A stretch of 48,174 bases of DNA from a virus, in IMG/VR virus record IMGVR_UViG_3300042484_001549, positions 1 through 48,174 of that record; one strand, 5' to 3'. The translations under genes and the position numbers were made by a program. Of this stretch, positions 6,721 through 14,672 are shown piece after piece; within the stretch, counting starts at the first letter, position 1, and each line of letters opens with the position of its first letter. Below the pieces are notes generated by a model, which was not told where the DNA came from, searched no databases, and saw nothing but the letters and a program-made list of their open reading frames with translations.

Positions 6721-8160
6721 ATGAAAAAATATGTTGTTTCATTTTTTACTATTTTTTTATTATTAATTTATCAAGATGTTAAAGCTCAAATATTCACACA
6801 AACGTTCATAGATAAATGTACGGGACAGACAAGAGTGGCAACAACGACATATGTTAATGGTAATGCCGTTGTTTCATTTTATGGTGAGATTAAGACATTT
6901 ACACCACAAGAGGTACAAACGGGTCAATTACAAGCTTGGTTACAACTAACATACGCAACATATTCAGCAACACCATGTCCACCGCCGGTTACTGTGGTTC
7001 AACAAACAGTTGTCCAACAAACAGTAGCACAGGCAGTAACACAGGCAGCGGCGGCGGCAGCTTCTGCGGCGGCATCATCGGCTGCGTCTGCTGCGGCATC
7101 ATCAGCGGCGAATAGTGCGGCAAGTAGTGCTGCATCCTCATCCGCCTCGTCATCTGCGGCTTCATCTGCAGCTTCATCATCAACCCCACCACCCACATCA
7201 AGTTCTTCCTCAAGTAGTTCTTCGTCAAGTAGTTCTTCGTCAAGTAGTTCATCATCTGAAGGTAGTTCTTCATCGGGAGGTAGTTCATCAGAATCAAAAA
7301 CCGAAAGTAGTTCTGAATCAAAAAGTGAATCAAAATCTGAAAGTAAAACCGAAGAAAAAAAGGAAGAGTCAAAATCGGAATCAAAAGAGGAAAAGAAAGA
7401 GGAATCTAAATCTGAAGAAAAAAAGGAAGAAGAAAAGAAAAAGGAAGAAGAAAAGAAAAAGGAAGAAGAAAAGAAAAAGGAAGAAAAGAAAAAACAACAA
7501 TCTCAAAACCCTACATTAATCGCATCAGATTTGGCAACAACTGAGGAACCGGATGGTAAATATAATGTGATGGCGTCCGTTGGTATATCGAAATCATCAC
7601 TAATGGGTGATGTATCTTACAGTGCGAATGTTATGGTTTGGTCTTCTTTAAATCAATTTGCGTTCTCAGGAGGTATGACAAAAATGAATATGGATGATAA
7701 GGGTAAACTATCCTCAATAAATAGTTATTCAAGTACTGTTGCATATATCAAAGGTAGTTGGATGGGGTTATTGGGATATACTTGGATTAAACCACATCCT
7801 AAATTAGGAACTTTTGGTTATAACGTTGGATTGATTACTTTATTGTTAAAAGGAACCGAACAAAAATACGATTTAAATCTATCAACATCAGCTGTGGCAT
7901 TTTGGACTAAACCGTATCAATATAATAAAAAGTTAACGGTATCACCTCAAATATTTACAATGTATTCTCCATTGAATTATAACACATTCTCAGGGGGTAC
8001 CACAGTTGGTAGACATTTTGGATTTTTAGTTGGGTCGAGTTTTGATTATAAAATTACTAAACGATTCGGTTTTAGTTTTAACTATAAAATGAATTTAAAC
8101 ACTCAACCCGGAACAAGGATTACAAATAACTTTTTAATTGGGTCTAGGATGATGTTATAA
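6721..8160 (+). CDS. exported barrel-like protein, paralogue C, with poly-Ser and Lys/Glu linker
   Basis: A 479-residue protein with a signal peptide (cleavage after KAQ at about residue 23). A small N-terminal domain holding two Cys is followed by Ala/Ser low complexity (about 107-160), a run of some 20 Ser (about 160-182) and a Lys/Glu/Ser linker with EEKKKE repeats (about 190-262). The C-terminal barrel-like domain (about 265-479) shares SPQIFTM and YKITKRFGFSFNYKMNLNT with paralogues A and B. The highly charged linker recalls TolA-type periplasm-spanning helices, so one end could reach peptidoglycan or the inner membrane. The poly-Ser/K-E section is encoded by short DNA repeats and may vary in length between relatives. 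The role is unknown. Confidence 0.75.
   Translation: MKKYVVSFFTIFLLLIYQDVKAQIFTQTFIDKCTGQTRVATTTYVNGNAVVSFYGEIKTFTPQEVQTGQLQAWLQLTYATYSATPCPPPVTVVQQTVVQQTVAQAVTQAAAAAASAAASSAASAAASSAANSAASSAASSSASSSAASSAASSSTPPPTSSSSSSSSSSSSSSSSSSSSEGSSSSGGSSSESKTESSSESKSESKSESKTEEKKEESKSESKEEKKEESKSEEKKEEEKKKEEEKKKEEEKKKEEKKKQQSQNPTLIASDLATTEEPDGKYNVMASVGISKSSLMGDVSYSANVMVWSSLNQFAFSGGMTKMNMDDKGKLSSINSYSSTVAYIKGSWMGLLGYTWIKPHPKLGTFGYNVGLITLLLKGTEQKYDLNLSTSAVAFWTKPYQYNKKLTVSPQIFTMYSPLNYNTFSGGTTVGRHFGFLVGSSFDYKITKRFGFSFNYKMNLNTQPGTRITNNFLIGSRMML
7198..7500 (+). repeat. short-unit coding repeats (poly-Ser and Lys/Glu)
   Basis: Within paralogue C. Imperfect repeats built on AGTAGTTCTTC encode poly-Ser at about 7198-7270. 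An 18-base unit encoding EEKKKE recurs at about 7425-7490. Such tracts tend to change length by slippage or recombination. Confidence 0.7.
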
Positions 8161-8192
8161 AAAAATCCCCCAGTGTGGAAACACCGAGGGAT
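8161..8192 (-). terminator. terminator for the minus-strand unit at 8254-8992
   Basis: An imperfect hairpin (TCCC/GGGA outer stem; GTGT-GGAA-ACAC inner stem with GNRA-like loop). On the minus strand it is followed by a run of seven T. The T run overlaps the stop of the convergent plus-strand gene. On the plus strand no T run follows, so it acts mainly leftward. Confidence 0.6.
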
Positions 8193-8253
8193 ATGACAAA
8201 AATAAATAAATGTATCCTTACGATTGATACATTTAAAATATAATAAATGAAAT

Positions 8254-8571
8254 TTACATTGTCAAGTCAAAATGTAAATTTTTTATTTTTGAACAAGTTT
8301 CGTAGTCCTCAATCTGTTCAAAATATGGCATCACATCTCTTACAAGTATCTTAGTTTGAGTTTTTGAGAAATTAAATTCAGTATCCCATTCTAACCCACT
8401 AATCTCACTGACAACTAATAGTGATAATGTTTTCTTTCTTGATGTTTTTAAACCCTCAAACACATCTAAAATAGATTTATATATAACACCTTTATTGGCA
8501 TCATAAAACTCAGTAAAATCATTATAATTGTCTTTAATCTCCAATCTGATGAATGGTTCTTTTTTTGGCAT
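8254..8571 (-). CDS. unknown 105-residue protein
   Basis: A 105-residue soluble protein, mixed alpha/beta in appearance (RLEIKDNYNDFTEFYDANKG, then TLSLLVVSEISGLEWDTEFN). No signal peptide, membrane segment or recognisable motif. It lies 18 bases downstream of the 56-residue membrane protein in the same direction and ahead of a terminator, so it is the distal gene of a small minus-strand unit. It is likely an early gene of the phage, by association with the Clp unit. Function unknown. Confidence 0.6.
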   Translation of the reverse strand: MPKKEPFIRLEIKDNYNDFTEFYDANKGVIYKSILDVFEGLKTSRKKTLSLLVVSEISGLEWDTEFNFSKTQTKILVRDVMPYFEQIEDYETCSKIKNLHFDLTM

Positions 8572-8589
8572 GTTGTAATTTGTTAAAGG

Positions 8590-8760
8590 TTATTTATTAA
8601 TGACGTTTTTATCAAATGCATCAAATCGTTCTTCTAATATATGAATTCTTTTTTCAACGACTGATAATTTGGACTTATAGATATTAATGGTAAACCATAA
8701 CAATCCAAGTAATGCTAAATTTAAGACAAATAATATCTTTTCTTTTGATTTTTCTCCCAT
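8590..8760 (-). CDS. small single-span membrane protein with short coiled coil
   Basis: A 56-residue protein from an ATG at 8760, found by translating the gap between its neighbours. It has a basic N-terminus (MGEKSKEK), a transmembrane segment at about residues 9-27 (ILFVLNLALLGLLWFTINI) and a charged heptad-like C-terminus (VVEKRIHILEERFDAF). The reading frame fills the gap and its topology (short cytoplasmic end, helix, charged helix) is plausible. It sits beside a lipoprotein gene; an inner-membrane plus lipoprotein pair is the layout of i-spanin/o-spanin, but this one is very short. Confidence 0.55.
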   Translation of the reverse strand: MGEKSKEKILFVLNLALLGLLWFTINIYKSKLSVVEKRIHILEERFDAFDKNVINK

Positions 8761-8779
8761 GTGTTTAAAATTTAAAATT

Positions 8780-8802
8780 AAAAAAACGGGGCCGAAGCCC
8801 CA
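8780..8802 (-). terminator. terminator after the lipoprotein gene
   Basis: A GC-rich stem GGGGC/GCCCC with a four-base loop (CGAA on the plus strand, TTCG on the minus strand). On the minus strand it is followed by a run of T, just after the stop of the lipoprotein gene at 8807. It would separate that gene from the 56-residue gene downstream, unless read-through occurs. Confidence 0.8.
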
Positions 8803-8806
8803 TTTC

Positions 8807-8992
8807 TTATTTTACTTCTTCGATTTTGGCCGTACTGTCATTCACCGCAGTACCGACGTTAGTTGAATCCAATACAGTCGAATCTGTTGTTGTTGCCGTT
8901 GAGTCTGTTGTTTCATTTGAGGTAGACCCTGAACCACATGCCGCTAATGTAACTGATACAATAACTGCGAATACTAATATATATTTTTTCAT
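8807..8992 (-). CDS. small Thr/Ser/Asp-rich lipoprotein
   Basis: A 61-residue protein. The start at 8992 (MKKYILVFAV) is preferred to an upstream in-frame ATG, because it gives a canonical signal peptide and lies right after a host-type promoter. Lipobox LAAC, Cys at about residue 19, is followed by a Gly-Ser linker and a low-complexity stretch of Thr, Asp and Ser ending in KIEEVK. It is likely an outer-membrane lipoprotein with a disordered surface or periplasmic tail. It has its own terminator. A superinfection-exclusion role, as for some phage lipoproteins, is possible but not shown. Confidence 0.65.
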   Translation of the reverse strand: MKKYILVFAVIVSVTLAACGSGSTSNETTDSTATTTDSTVLDSTNVGTAVNDSTAKIEEVK

Positions 8993-8999
8993 ACTAATG

Positions 9000-9031
9000 T
9001 AAATATACATTTAATTTTTGACAAAACCAAA
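9000..9031 (-). promoter_or_regulatory. host-type (Bacteroidota) promoter before the lipoprotein gene
   Basis: On the minus strand TTTG (9031-9028), a 20-base spacer, then TATATTTA (9007-9000). This is one mismatch from the Bacteroidota -7 element TAnnTTTG with the -33 TTTG at normal distance. The ATG at 8992 follows closely, so the leader would be very short. Confidence 0.55.
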
Positions 9032-9037
9032 TAAAAA

Positions 9038-9067
9038 TAAAAAACCCCAACTGAGAAGTCGGGGTTT
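9038..9067 (-). terminator. terminator after the Clp gene
   Basis: Stem AAACCCC/GGGGTTT extended by ACT/AGT around loop GAGA, followed on the minus strand by a T-rich tract. It lies about 115 bases past the Clp stop; the stretch 9068-9180 between them holds no gene that I can support. Confidence 0.75.
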
Positions 9068-9180
9068 AAGGTCTTTCGATGGGTTCAACCCCATTTACTT
9101 TTGAAAAAAAACGAAAAGGTAATCGACAAAGAGAACCTTCGAGATATAAATATATATAACTTTACCGAAAAGTCAAATAT

Positions 9181-11202
9181 TTACATTATTTTTTTTCCAA
9201 TTGATAAAATACCATCTTTGTTACATTTAATATTTACCAATTTACCTTCTTTTATCTTACCTCTTAAGATTTCATCACTTAAGAAGTCCTCACAAAGATT
9301 TTGAATGATTCTTTTTATCGGTCTTGCACCGTAACCTTCATTTTTATTTAAAGATAAAATCTTCTCATTAACATTCAAATCGAAACTAATGATGTAATTT
9401 TTTTCTGCAAGTCGATTAACTAATTTGGTTAATTCGATGTTAATAATTTTCATTAACACATCATCAGTCAATGGATTAAACACAATAATATCATCAATTC
9501 TGTTTAAGAATTCAGGACTAAATTGTTGTTTTAAAGATTTATCAATAATGGTCTTTTTAACTTGGTCACTTTGATTTTCTTTAGACGTAGTGTTAAATCC
9601 AACACCTCCTCCAAATTCCACAACTTTTTTTGCTCCGATGTTTGATGTTAAAATGATTAATGTGTTTGTGAAATTTACTTTTCTACCGAATGAATCGGTT
9701 AAATGTCCCTCATCTAAGATTTGAAGTAACAAATTAAACACGTCTTTGTGTGCCTTTTCTATTTCATCGAATAAAATGACAGAGAATGGGTTATTTTTAA
9801 CTTTCTCAGTTAATTGACCCCCTTCATCATAACCAACATAACCAGGAGGAGAACCGATTAATCTCGATACACTGTGTTTTTCCATGAACTCACTCATGTC
9901 AACCCTAATAACGTTTTCTTCCGAACCGAATAATGTACCTGCAATTGTTTTAGCAAGAAATGTTTTACCCACACCTGTTGAACCTAAAAAGATAAATGAA
10001 CCAATAGGTCTTGAGGTATCTTTTATACCGACTCTACTTCTTCTTATTGATTTTGAAATGATTGAGACCGCATTTTCCTGTCCAATAACCTTTTCACCTA
10101 AAATATTTTCTAATTCAAGTAATTTTTGTGTTTCGTTAACATCCAATTTGGTAATAGGTACTCCCGTCATTTCAGATACGATATTATACACATCATCGAT
10201 GACAACTGGTACCTTATTATCTTTTTGATTTATTATCCAATTTTCTTTTTCCTCCTCTAATTTTTTCTGAACTTTTTTCTCATCATCTCTTAATTTAGCA
10301 GCCAATTCGTAGTTCTGATTTTTTACAACCAATATCTTTTTTTCCTTAATAGTGTCAACCTCTTTTTTAAGTTGTTCAATTATTTCGGGAATTTTAGTTG
10401 AGACTTTTTTCTCTGAACCCAATTCATCTAAAATATCAATAGCCTTATCGGGAAACTGTCTATCAGTGATATATCTCGAAGATAATAGAACAATTGTATC
10501 CACAACACCTTCACCATATGAAACTTTATGAAATTCTTCATATGATGGTTTTAAATTATTTAAAATTTCAGTGGTTTCACTTGCTGTTGGTTCTTTTAAT
10601 GTGATTTTTTGAAATCTCCTAACAAGTGCACTATCCTTTTCTATATGTTTTTTATATTCGTCAAACGTTGTTGCACCTATACATTGCATTTCTCCTCTCG
10701 CTAATGCAGGTTTCAATATATTGGCAGCGTCCATCGCTCCACTCGCATTACCTGCACCAACCATGGTATGTAATTCATCAATGAATACAATAACATTTGG
10801 ATTTTCCTGTAATTCATTTAAGATTGCCTTAATACGTTCCTCAAATTGACCTCTATATTTTGTACCTGCAACCAATGACGTTAAATCTAAAGAGACTAAA
10901 CGTTTATCTAAAAGATTGTTTGGACAATTTCCTTTATGTATCATTATGGCTAATTTTTCAACTAATGCAGATTTTCCCACACCGGCGTCTCCCACAATTA
11001 CTACGTTATTTTTCTTTTTTCGAGATAATATCTGTGATATTCTTTTAACTTCCTTATCTCTACCCACAACTGGGTCAATTTTACCTTCTTCGGCCATTTT
11101 GATTAAGTCCCTTGAGAAATTATCTAAAATTGGTGTCGATGAGCTAGTTCTTCTACTCTTTTGATTTTGTCTTGGTCCTTCTTCAAAGAAATCTACTGCC
11201 AT
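9181..11202 (-). CDS. ClpC-like AAA+ unfoldase lacking the N-domain
   Basis: A 673-residue HSP100 protein with two AAA+ modules. The first has Walker A GDAGVGKS at 71-78 and Walker B VIVFIDE at about 137-143. The second has Walker A GSTGVGKT near 404-411 and a sensor region with TSNIGA. A UVR-like helix ([20 protein letters not shown], about 299-318) between the modules marks it as ClpC-type. Host ClpC is about 800 or more residues; the N-terminal Clp_N adaptor/substrate domain is missing and only a short polar leader remains. The loop GGGVGFNT near 532 sits where ClpA/C/X proteins carry the IGF/LGF-like ClpP-docking tripeptide. It may therefore unfold new substrates for host ClpP (inference). 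A strong host-type promoter precedes it, suggesting early expression. Confidence 0.92.
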   Translation of the reverse strand: MAVDFFEEGPRQNQKSRRTSSSTPILDNFSRDLIKMAEEGKIDPVVGRDKEVKRISQILSRKKKNNVVIVGDAGVGKSALVEKLAIMIHKGNCPNNLLDKRLVSLDLTSLVAGTKYRGQFEERIKAILNELQENPNVIVFIDELHTMVGAGNASGAMDAANILKPALARGEMQCIGATTFDEYKKHIEKDSALVRRFQKITLKEPTASETTEILNNLKPSYEEFHKVSYGEGVVDTIVLLSSRYITDRQFPDKAIDILDELGSEKKVSTKIPEIIEQLKKEVDTIKEKKILVVKNQNYELAAKLRDDEKKVQKKLEEEKENWIINQKDNKVPVVIDDVYNIVSEMTGVPITKLDVNETQKLLELENILGEKVIGQENAVSIISKSIRRSRVGIKDTSRPIGSFIFLGSTGVGKTFLAKTIAGTLFGSEENVIRVDMSEFMEKHSVSRLIGSPPGYVGYDEGGQLTEKVKNNPFSVILFDEIEKAHKDVFNLLLQILDEGHLTDSFGRKVNFTNTLIILTSNIGAKKVVEFGGGVGFNTTSKENQSDQVKKTIIDKSLKQQFSPEFLNRIDDIIVFNPLTDDVLMKIINIELTKLVNRLAEKNYIISFDLNVNEKILSLNKNEGYGARPIKRIIQNLCEDFLSDEILRGKIKEGKLVNIKCNKDGILSIGKKIM

Positions 11203-11226
11203 ATCTAATATTTTTTTAGTTCAATA

Positions 11227-11258
11227 CAAATGTAACATAAATTATTCTAAAAAACAAA
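11227..11258 (-). promoter_or_regulatory. host-type (Bacteroidota) promoter before the Clp gene
   Basis: On the minus strand TTTG (11258-11255), exactly 20 bases, then TACATTTG (11234-11227), a perfect match to TAnnTTTG. The start codon at 11202 leaves a leader of about 20 bases. A direct repeat of TTTGACAT lies just upstream (about 11262-11280) and could be an operator. The opposite strand of this 132-base gap carries weaker elements for the KTSC gene: GTTG, 20 bases, TATATTGT at 11310-11317. Confidence 0.75.
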
Positions 11259-11334
11259 CACATGTCAAAATGTCAAAAAATTGATGTTGATATTTATTAA
11301 AAAAAATCGTATATTGTATCATAAATAAAATATT

Positions 11335-11580
11335 ATGGGAATTATATCAGAACAAATTAACGGTAAAATTATTAACGTTGACATCACGTCATCAAACATC
11401 AAATCAGCTCAGTACGACACTGAAACTGAAACATTAACCATCACTTTCAATAATGGCGGTATTTATGAGTATTATAAGTTCCCTTGGTCTCATTTCACCA
11501 AATTTAGAATGGCGGAATCCCAAGGTAAGTTCTTTAATACGAATATAAATGGTAAATATAAATTCCAAAAAATAAAATGA
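11335..11580 (+). CDS. KTSC-domain protein
   Basis: An 81-residue protein that is essentially one KTSC domain: SSNIKSAQYD, then TLTITFNNGGIYEYYKFPW, then FRMAESQGKFFNTNINGKY. KTSC domains are small beta-rich modules found alone or fused to various enzymes, including in phages; some are linked to RNA or nucleotide metabolism proteins, but no biochemical role is settled to my knowledge. The stop overlaps the start of the nucleotidyltransferase gene as ATGA, so the two are translated together and may act together. Confidence 0.85.
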   Translation: MGIISEQINGKIINVDITSSNIKSAQYDTETETLTITFNNGGIYEYYKFPWSHFTKFRMAESQGKFFNTNINGKYKFQKIK

Positions 11581-12368
11581 TAGGTAAGTCCTTAGTTGAT
11601 GAACTTTTTGAAGATAGTGAATTAGATAATAAAATTTTAAAGTCGTTTTCGGCTAAAGATGAGTTAGATAGTAACATTTTTAAAAAAGTTAAAGATTCAT
11701 ATAAAATGGATGATAAAGTTAGAGAGACTTTATTGAAGATTACCGATGAGTTCATTGATTTCATAGGAGTTGAATTTTTTGTTCATGATATCGTATTAAC
11801 CGGGTCCTTATCAAATTACAATTGGTCTGAGTTCTCCGATGTTGATTTACACATATTGGTAGACATGGATGAGAATGGTAAAAGTAAAAAGATTAACAAT
11901 GATACCTACCATCACTTAGTAAAAGAGTTTTTGGATGCAAAGAAGAACATTTGGAATGAAAAACATGATATCAAAATAAAAGGATATGATGTTGAGTTAT
12001 ATGTTCAGGATGTTGACGAAAAACACGTGTCTTCGGGTGTCTATTCAGTATTAAACAATAAGTGGATAGTTGAACCTCAGAAGACTAAGGAGTTCATCGA
12101 TGACCGAAAAATAATCGAAAAAGGTGAAGAATATATGAAGTTAATTGATAGGTTAATTGAGAAATCAAAAACAAACTTAGACCTATCTGACCAAATTGAA
12201 TCCTTAAAATCGAAGATTAAACGTTTCAGACAAAGTGGTTTAGAACAGGGTGGGGAATACTCTTACGAGAACTTAACCTTCAAATTATTAAGGAGAAACG
12301 GCTACATTCATAAGTTATTAACACTAAAAACGGATATAACAGATAAAAAATTGTCTATAACACAATAA
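11577..12368 (+). CDS. nucleotidyltransferase-fold protein
   Basis: A 263-residue protein with the signature of the polymerase-beta-like nucleotidyltransferase fold: TGSLSNYNW at 75-83 and SDVDLHILVD at 87-96, giving GS followed by the two metal-binding Asp of DxD. The C-terminal half is helical and charged (KLIDRLIEKSKTNL, then LKSKIKRFRQSGLEQGGEYS), perhaps for nucleic acid binding. Members include tRNA nucleotidyltransferases, aminoglycoside adenylyltransferases and MNT-type toxins or antitoxins; I cannot choose among them. ATGA overlap with the KTSC gene implies a common task. No late-promoter motif lies immediately before this pair. Confidence 0.8.
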   Translation: MIGKSLVDELFEDSELDNKILKSFSAKDELDSNIFKKVKDSYKMDDKVRETLLKITDEFIDFIGVEFFVHDIVLTGSLSNYNWSEFSDVDLHILVDMDENGKSKKINNDTYHHLVKEFLDAKKNIWNEKHDIKIKGYDVELYVQDVDEKHVSSGVYSVLNNKWIVEPQKTKEFIDDRKIIEKGEEYMKLIDRLIEKSKTNLDLSDQIESLKSKIKRFRQSGLEQGGEYSYENLTFKLLRRNGYIHKLLTLKTDITDKKLSITQ

Positions 12369-12397
12369 CAAGAGTTATTTTTTTCCGTATATCAATG

Positions 12398-12405
12398 TAT
12401 TTATA
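12398..12405 (+). promoter_or_regulatory. late-promoter-like TATTTATA
   Basis: TATTTATA followed by G, 32 bases before the ATG at 12438, in the 69-base gap after the nucleotidyltransferase. It probably starts the head-gene transcript. Confidence 0.55.
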
Positions 12406-12437
12406 GGATAAGAATAACTTCATTTAACAACACAAAA

Positions 12438-13604
12438 ATGGGAGATTTAAAACCAATCGGTAGTGAGAAATTAAAAGGCGAGGATAAATTAAAAAGAATC
12501 CTTGAACTCACATACTTTAATGAAAATAAAAATACACCGACTAACCCTCGTGCGGAGATTATTAAAGAGTCTACAACAGGGGGTATTTACGGAATTGTCA
12601 AAGAAAAAGACAGTTACTATGTTAAAAGAGGTTTGAATGAAAGTTCTCTTGATTACATTGGTGGAATGTTTATGAAAAATAAGAATAGATTTTCATCATA
12701 TTCAGAAGCGCTTAAGAGACTTGAACTATTAAAGGGACAAGAAGAATTACAAGAAGCAACAAAATATGTTCTAAAACAAAACAAACCTGTAGATATGCCA
12801 GCACCGTCTGTTGAGGCTCCAATGGCTCCTCCATCAGAAGTTGCAGCTGAGGCTCCATTAGCATTACCACCTGCTGAAGGTGATATGCCAATGTCTGACG
12901 CGGGTGTGGAAGAATTACCACCAAGTGGTGAGGAATTACCTCCAGCACCTGAAGAAGGTGAAGGTGGAGACGATTCTGACCCATTGAAGTTGATTCAAAA
13001 ATTAACAGGTAAACTTGGTCAAAGATTAAGAGATGCTCAGGAAGACATGGAAAGTGATGACATTAAATATGTTATTAATTCAGTTGTATCTGCATTGAAT
13101 TTAGATAAGTTAGATTCGGAAGATAAAGAAGAAATTCTTACACAATTCGAAGATGAAGATTCATATGAGGGTGAAGAATCACCTGAAATGGGAGACGAAA
13201 TGCCAGCAGCACCTGAAACTGAAGATAGTGAATTAGGTGAAGAGAATGATTTCGCAATGGACGCATTAGAAAACTTAATCAACACATCATTTGGTGATGA
13301 TGAGGATGAAGTTGATGAACCATTTGTTGTGTCTAAACCACAAGATACTGACGATTACAAAATGAAAATCAGTCCGGGTGGTGAAGAAGATGAGTACTTT
13401 AGAAGTACTTCAAGAGATTTTAATTCTGACTTTGATTTAGATGATGAGGATGATGAAGATTATTTCAGTTTTGATATCAAAGAAGAAGACCCAATTGGTG
13501 ATGAACAAGGAATGACAGATGAAACTGTTGAATTAGATATTAACGAATTAACGGATGTTATTAACCAAAGTGTTAAAGAAGCGTTAGGAAAATACTTAAA
13601 ATAA
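12438..13604 (+). CDS. acidic structural or assembly protein, unknown
   Basis: A 388-residue protein. The N-terminal 110 residues look folded (GGIYGIVKEKDSYYVKRGLN, then FMKNKNRFSSYSEALKRLEL). The middle is a Pro/Ala/Glu-rich disordered region (about 120-175), followed by a helical stretch and a long acidic tail (DLDDEDDEDYF). The last helix (ELTDVINQSVKEALGKYLK) is amphipathic. The composition resembles the phage scaffold at 21914 and other prohead or tail assembly factors. It starts the late head operon (12438-15967), with 1-3-base spacing to the next genes. No family was recognised. Confidence 0.7.
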   Translation: MGDLKPIGSEKLKGEDKLKRILELTYFNENKNTPTNPRAEIIKESTTGGIYGIVKEKDSYYVKRGLNESSLDYIGGMFMKNKNRFSSYSEALKRLELLKGQEELQEATKYVLKQNKPVDMPAPSVEAPMAPPSEVAAEAPLALPPAEGDMPMSDAGVEELPPSGEELPPAPEEGEGGDDSDPLKLIQKLTGKLGQRLRDAQEDMESDDIKYVINSVVSALNLDKLDSEDKEEILTQFEDEDSYEGEESPEMGDEMPAAPETEDSELGEENDFAMDALENLINTSFGDDEDEVDEPFVVSKPQDTDDYKMKISPGGEEDEYFRSTSRDFNSDFDLDDEDDEDYFSFDIKEEDPIGDEQGMTDETVELDINELTDVINQSVKEALGKYLK

Positions 13605-13605
13605 A

Positions 13606-13998
13606 ATGTTTTTATTATACATCAATGAACTTGGAAGGGACTATAAAGGTCAACGACAATATGAGTTTATTTTCGGAAACGACATTGAGGTATTGGAAGA
13701 CGAATGGTTTATAATTCCATCATCGGGTAGAGCAGTTCCACCTCAGATTGAGTTTATTGATTTAGTTGGGTTATTAAAAAACTCAGATTTAGAACTTGAA
13801 CTTGTACAAAACTCTGATTATTTTGGAATGATTGACGCGGTTGATGGAATTGTTGCATTAGGGTGGGAAGATTTTGATAAGGAATCAGAAGAAAGACCAA
13901 TTAGAGTTTCTTTTCATTTTGGTGAAGAATATGAGACGGTTGTTGAAAAATTAGAATCTAAAGGTTTGGAATTAATAAACGAAGAAATTAAAGAATAA
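13606..13998 (+). CDS. unknown acidic 130-residue protein
   Basis: A 130-residue soluble protein with an alpha/beta look and strong acidic bias. It begins with a YEFIFGNDIEV-type strand region and ends in a helix plus Glu-rich tail (VVEKLESKGLELINEEIKE). It starts 1 base after the preceding stop and ends 2 bases before the next start, so it is embedded in the head operon upstream of the terminase. Function not recognised; a virion or assembly role is inferred only from its place. Confidence 0.65.
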   Translation: MFLLYINELGRDYKGQRQYEFIFGNDIEVLEDEWFIIPSSGRAVPPQIEFIDLVGLLKNSDLELELVQNSDYFGMIDAVDGIVALGWEDFDKESEERPIRVSFHFGEEYETVVEKLESKGLELINEEIKE

Positions 13999-14000
13999 TT

Positions 14001-14672
14001 TTGATGAAAAGAAATGAAATAGTACAAAGATTAATGGTGGAGGGGTTTTCTCCAAAAACATTAGTTAATATGACTGACAAACAATTAAACATGTTATCAG
14101 TAAGAATACTTTCTGAGGGAACAGTTATGATTCCAAAAGATAGTCCTACCTATGTTGCTGATGTCGAAGCAGCAAAAAAATCTAAAAAAACAATTGAAAC
14201 TTACGAAGGTGAAGTTAAAGAAGATTTAAAGGGAAACCAAAAAAAGTTAGATAAAAACCATAACGGTAAAATTGATGCTCAAGATTTTAAAATACTAAAA
14301 GGTAAAAAGAAAGAAGTAAAAGAAGGTCGTTGTGGGAAGTGTGATTGTGAAGAATGTGAGTGTGAAAAGAAAGAAGTTAACGAATGGGTTGATTCTTTGG
14401 TAGAAAATCAGTATTATTCATTTACAAGTAAAAATGAAATTATGGAAATGATTAGTACAAAATTAAATGAACAAGGTCCTGCAATTGCTGAACCGGATAT
14501 CGATGTTGAACCAGATATTAGAGAACCAAAAGTAAATCCTGACCAAGACCCCTTTATCGACCCATGGGAAAACCCTAATGAAGGTCCCGACCCAAGTCCT
14601 AAGTTTAAAAAAGATAGCTCAGAATTACCTGACTTTATGAGATTCAAAGACATTATAAATTCATTCAACTAA
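14001..14672 (+). CDS. unknown protein with EF-hand-like loop and Cys cluster
   Basis: A 223-residue protein; ATG at 14004 is equally possible. The N-terminus has an amphipathic segment (VQRLMVEGFSPKTLVNMTDK). An EF-hand-like loop (DKNHNGKIDAQDF) is at about 91-103, followed by a compact Cys cluster (GRCGKCDCEECECEKK, about 111-126) that could bind a metal ion. The C-terminal part is Pro/Asp-rich, probably disordered, ending with DFMRFKDIINSF. Co-occurrence of a calcium loop and a Cys knot in an otherwise disordered late protein is odd. The stop overlaps the next start by one base. It is probably structural or an assembly factor. Confidence 0.65.
   Translation: MMKRNEIVQRLMVEGFSPKTLVNMTDKQLNMLSVRILSEGTVMIPKDSPTYVADVEAAKKSKKTIETYEGEVKEDLKGNQKKLDKNHNGKIDAQDFKILKGKKKEVKEGRCGKCDCEECECEKKEVNEWVDSLVENQYYSFTSKNEIMEMISTKLNEQGPAIAEPDIDVEPDIREPKVNPDQDPFIDPWENPNEGPDPSPKFKKDSSELPDFMRFKDIINSFN

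Noticed and set aside
7115-7519. Opposite- and alternate-frame reading frames over the Ser/Lys/Glu repeat region
   Set aside because: They are by-products of low-complexity codons in the exported barrel gene; products are implausible His/Lys/Val repeats.
9145-9152. TATTTATA on the minus strand (TATAAATA on plus)
   Set aside because: It lies about 150 bases before the next gene with a terminator in between, so it is probably chance.
9068-9180. A hairpin with TTCAA loop near 9080 resembling a tRNA T-arm, and a small plus-strand frame from 9101
   Set aside because: No anticodon or acceptor stem can be paired, and the frame runs into the Clp gene on the other strand.
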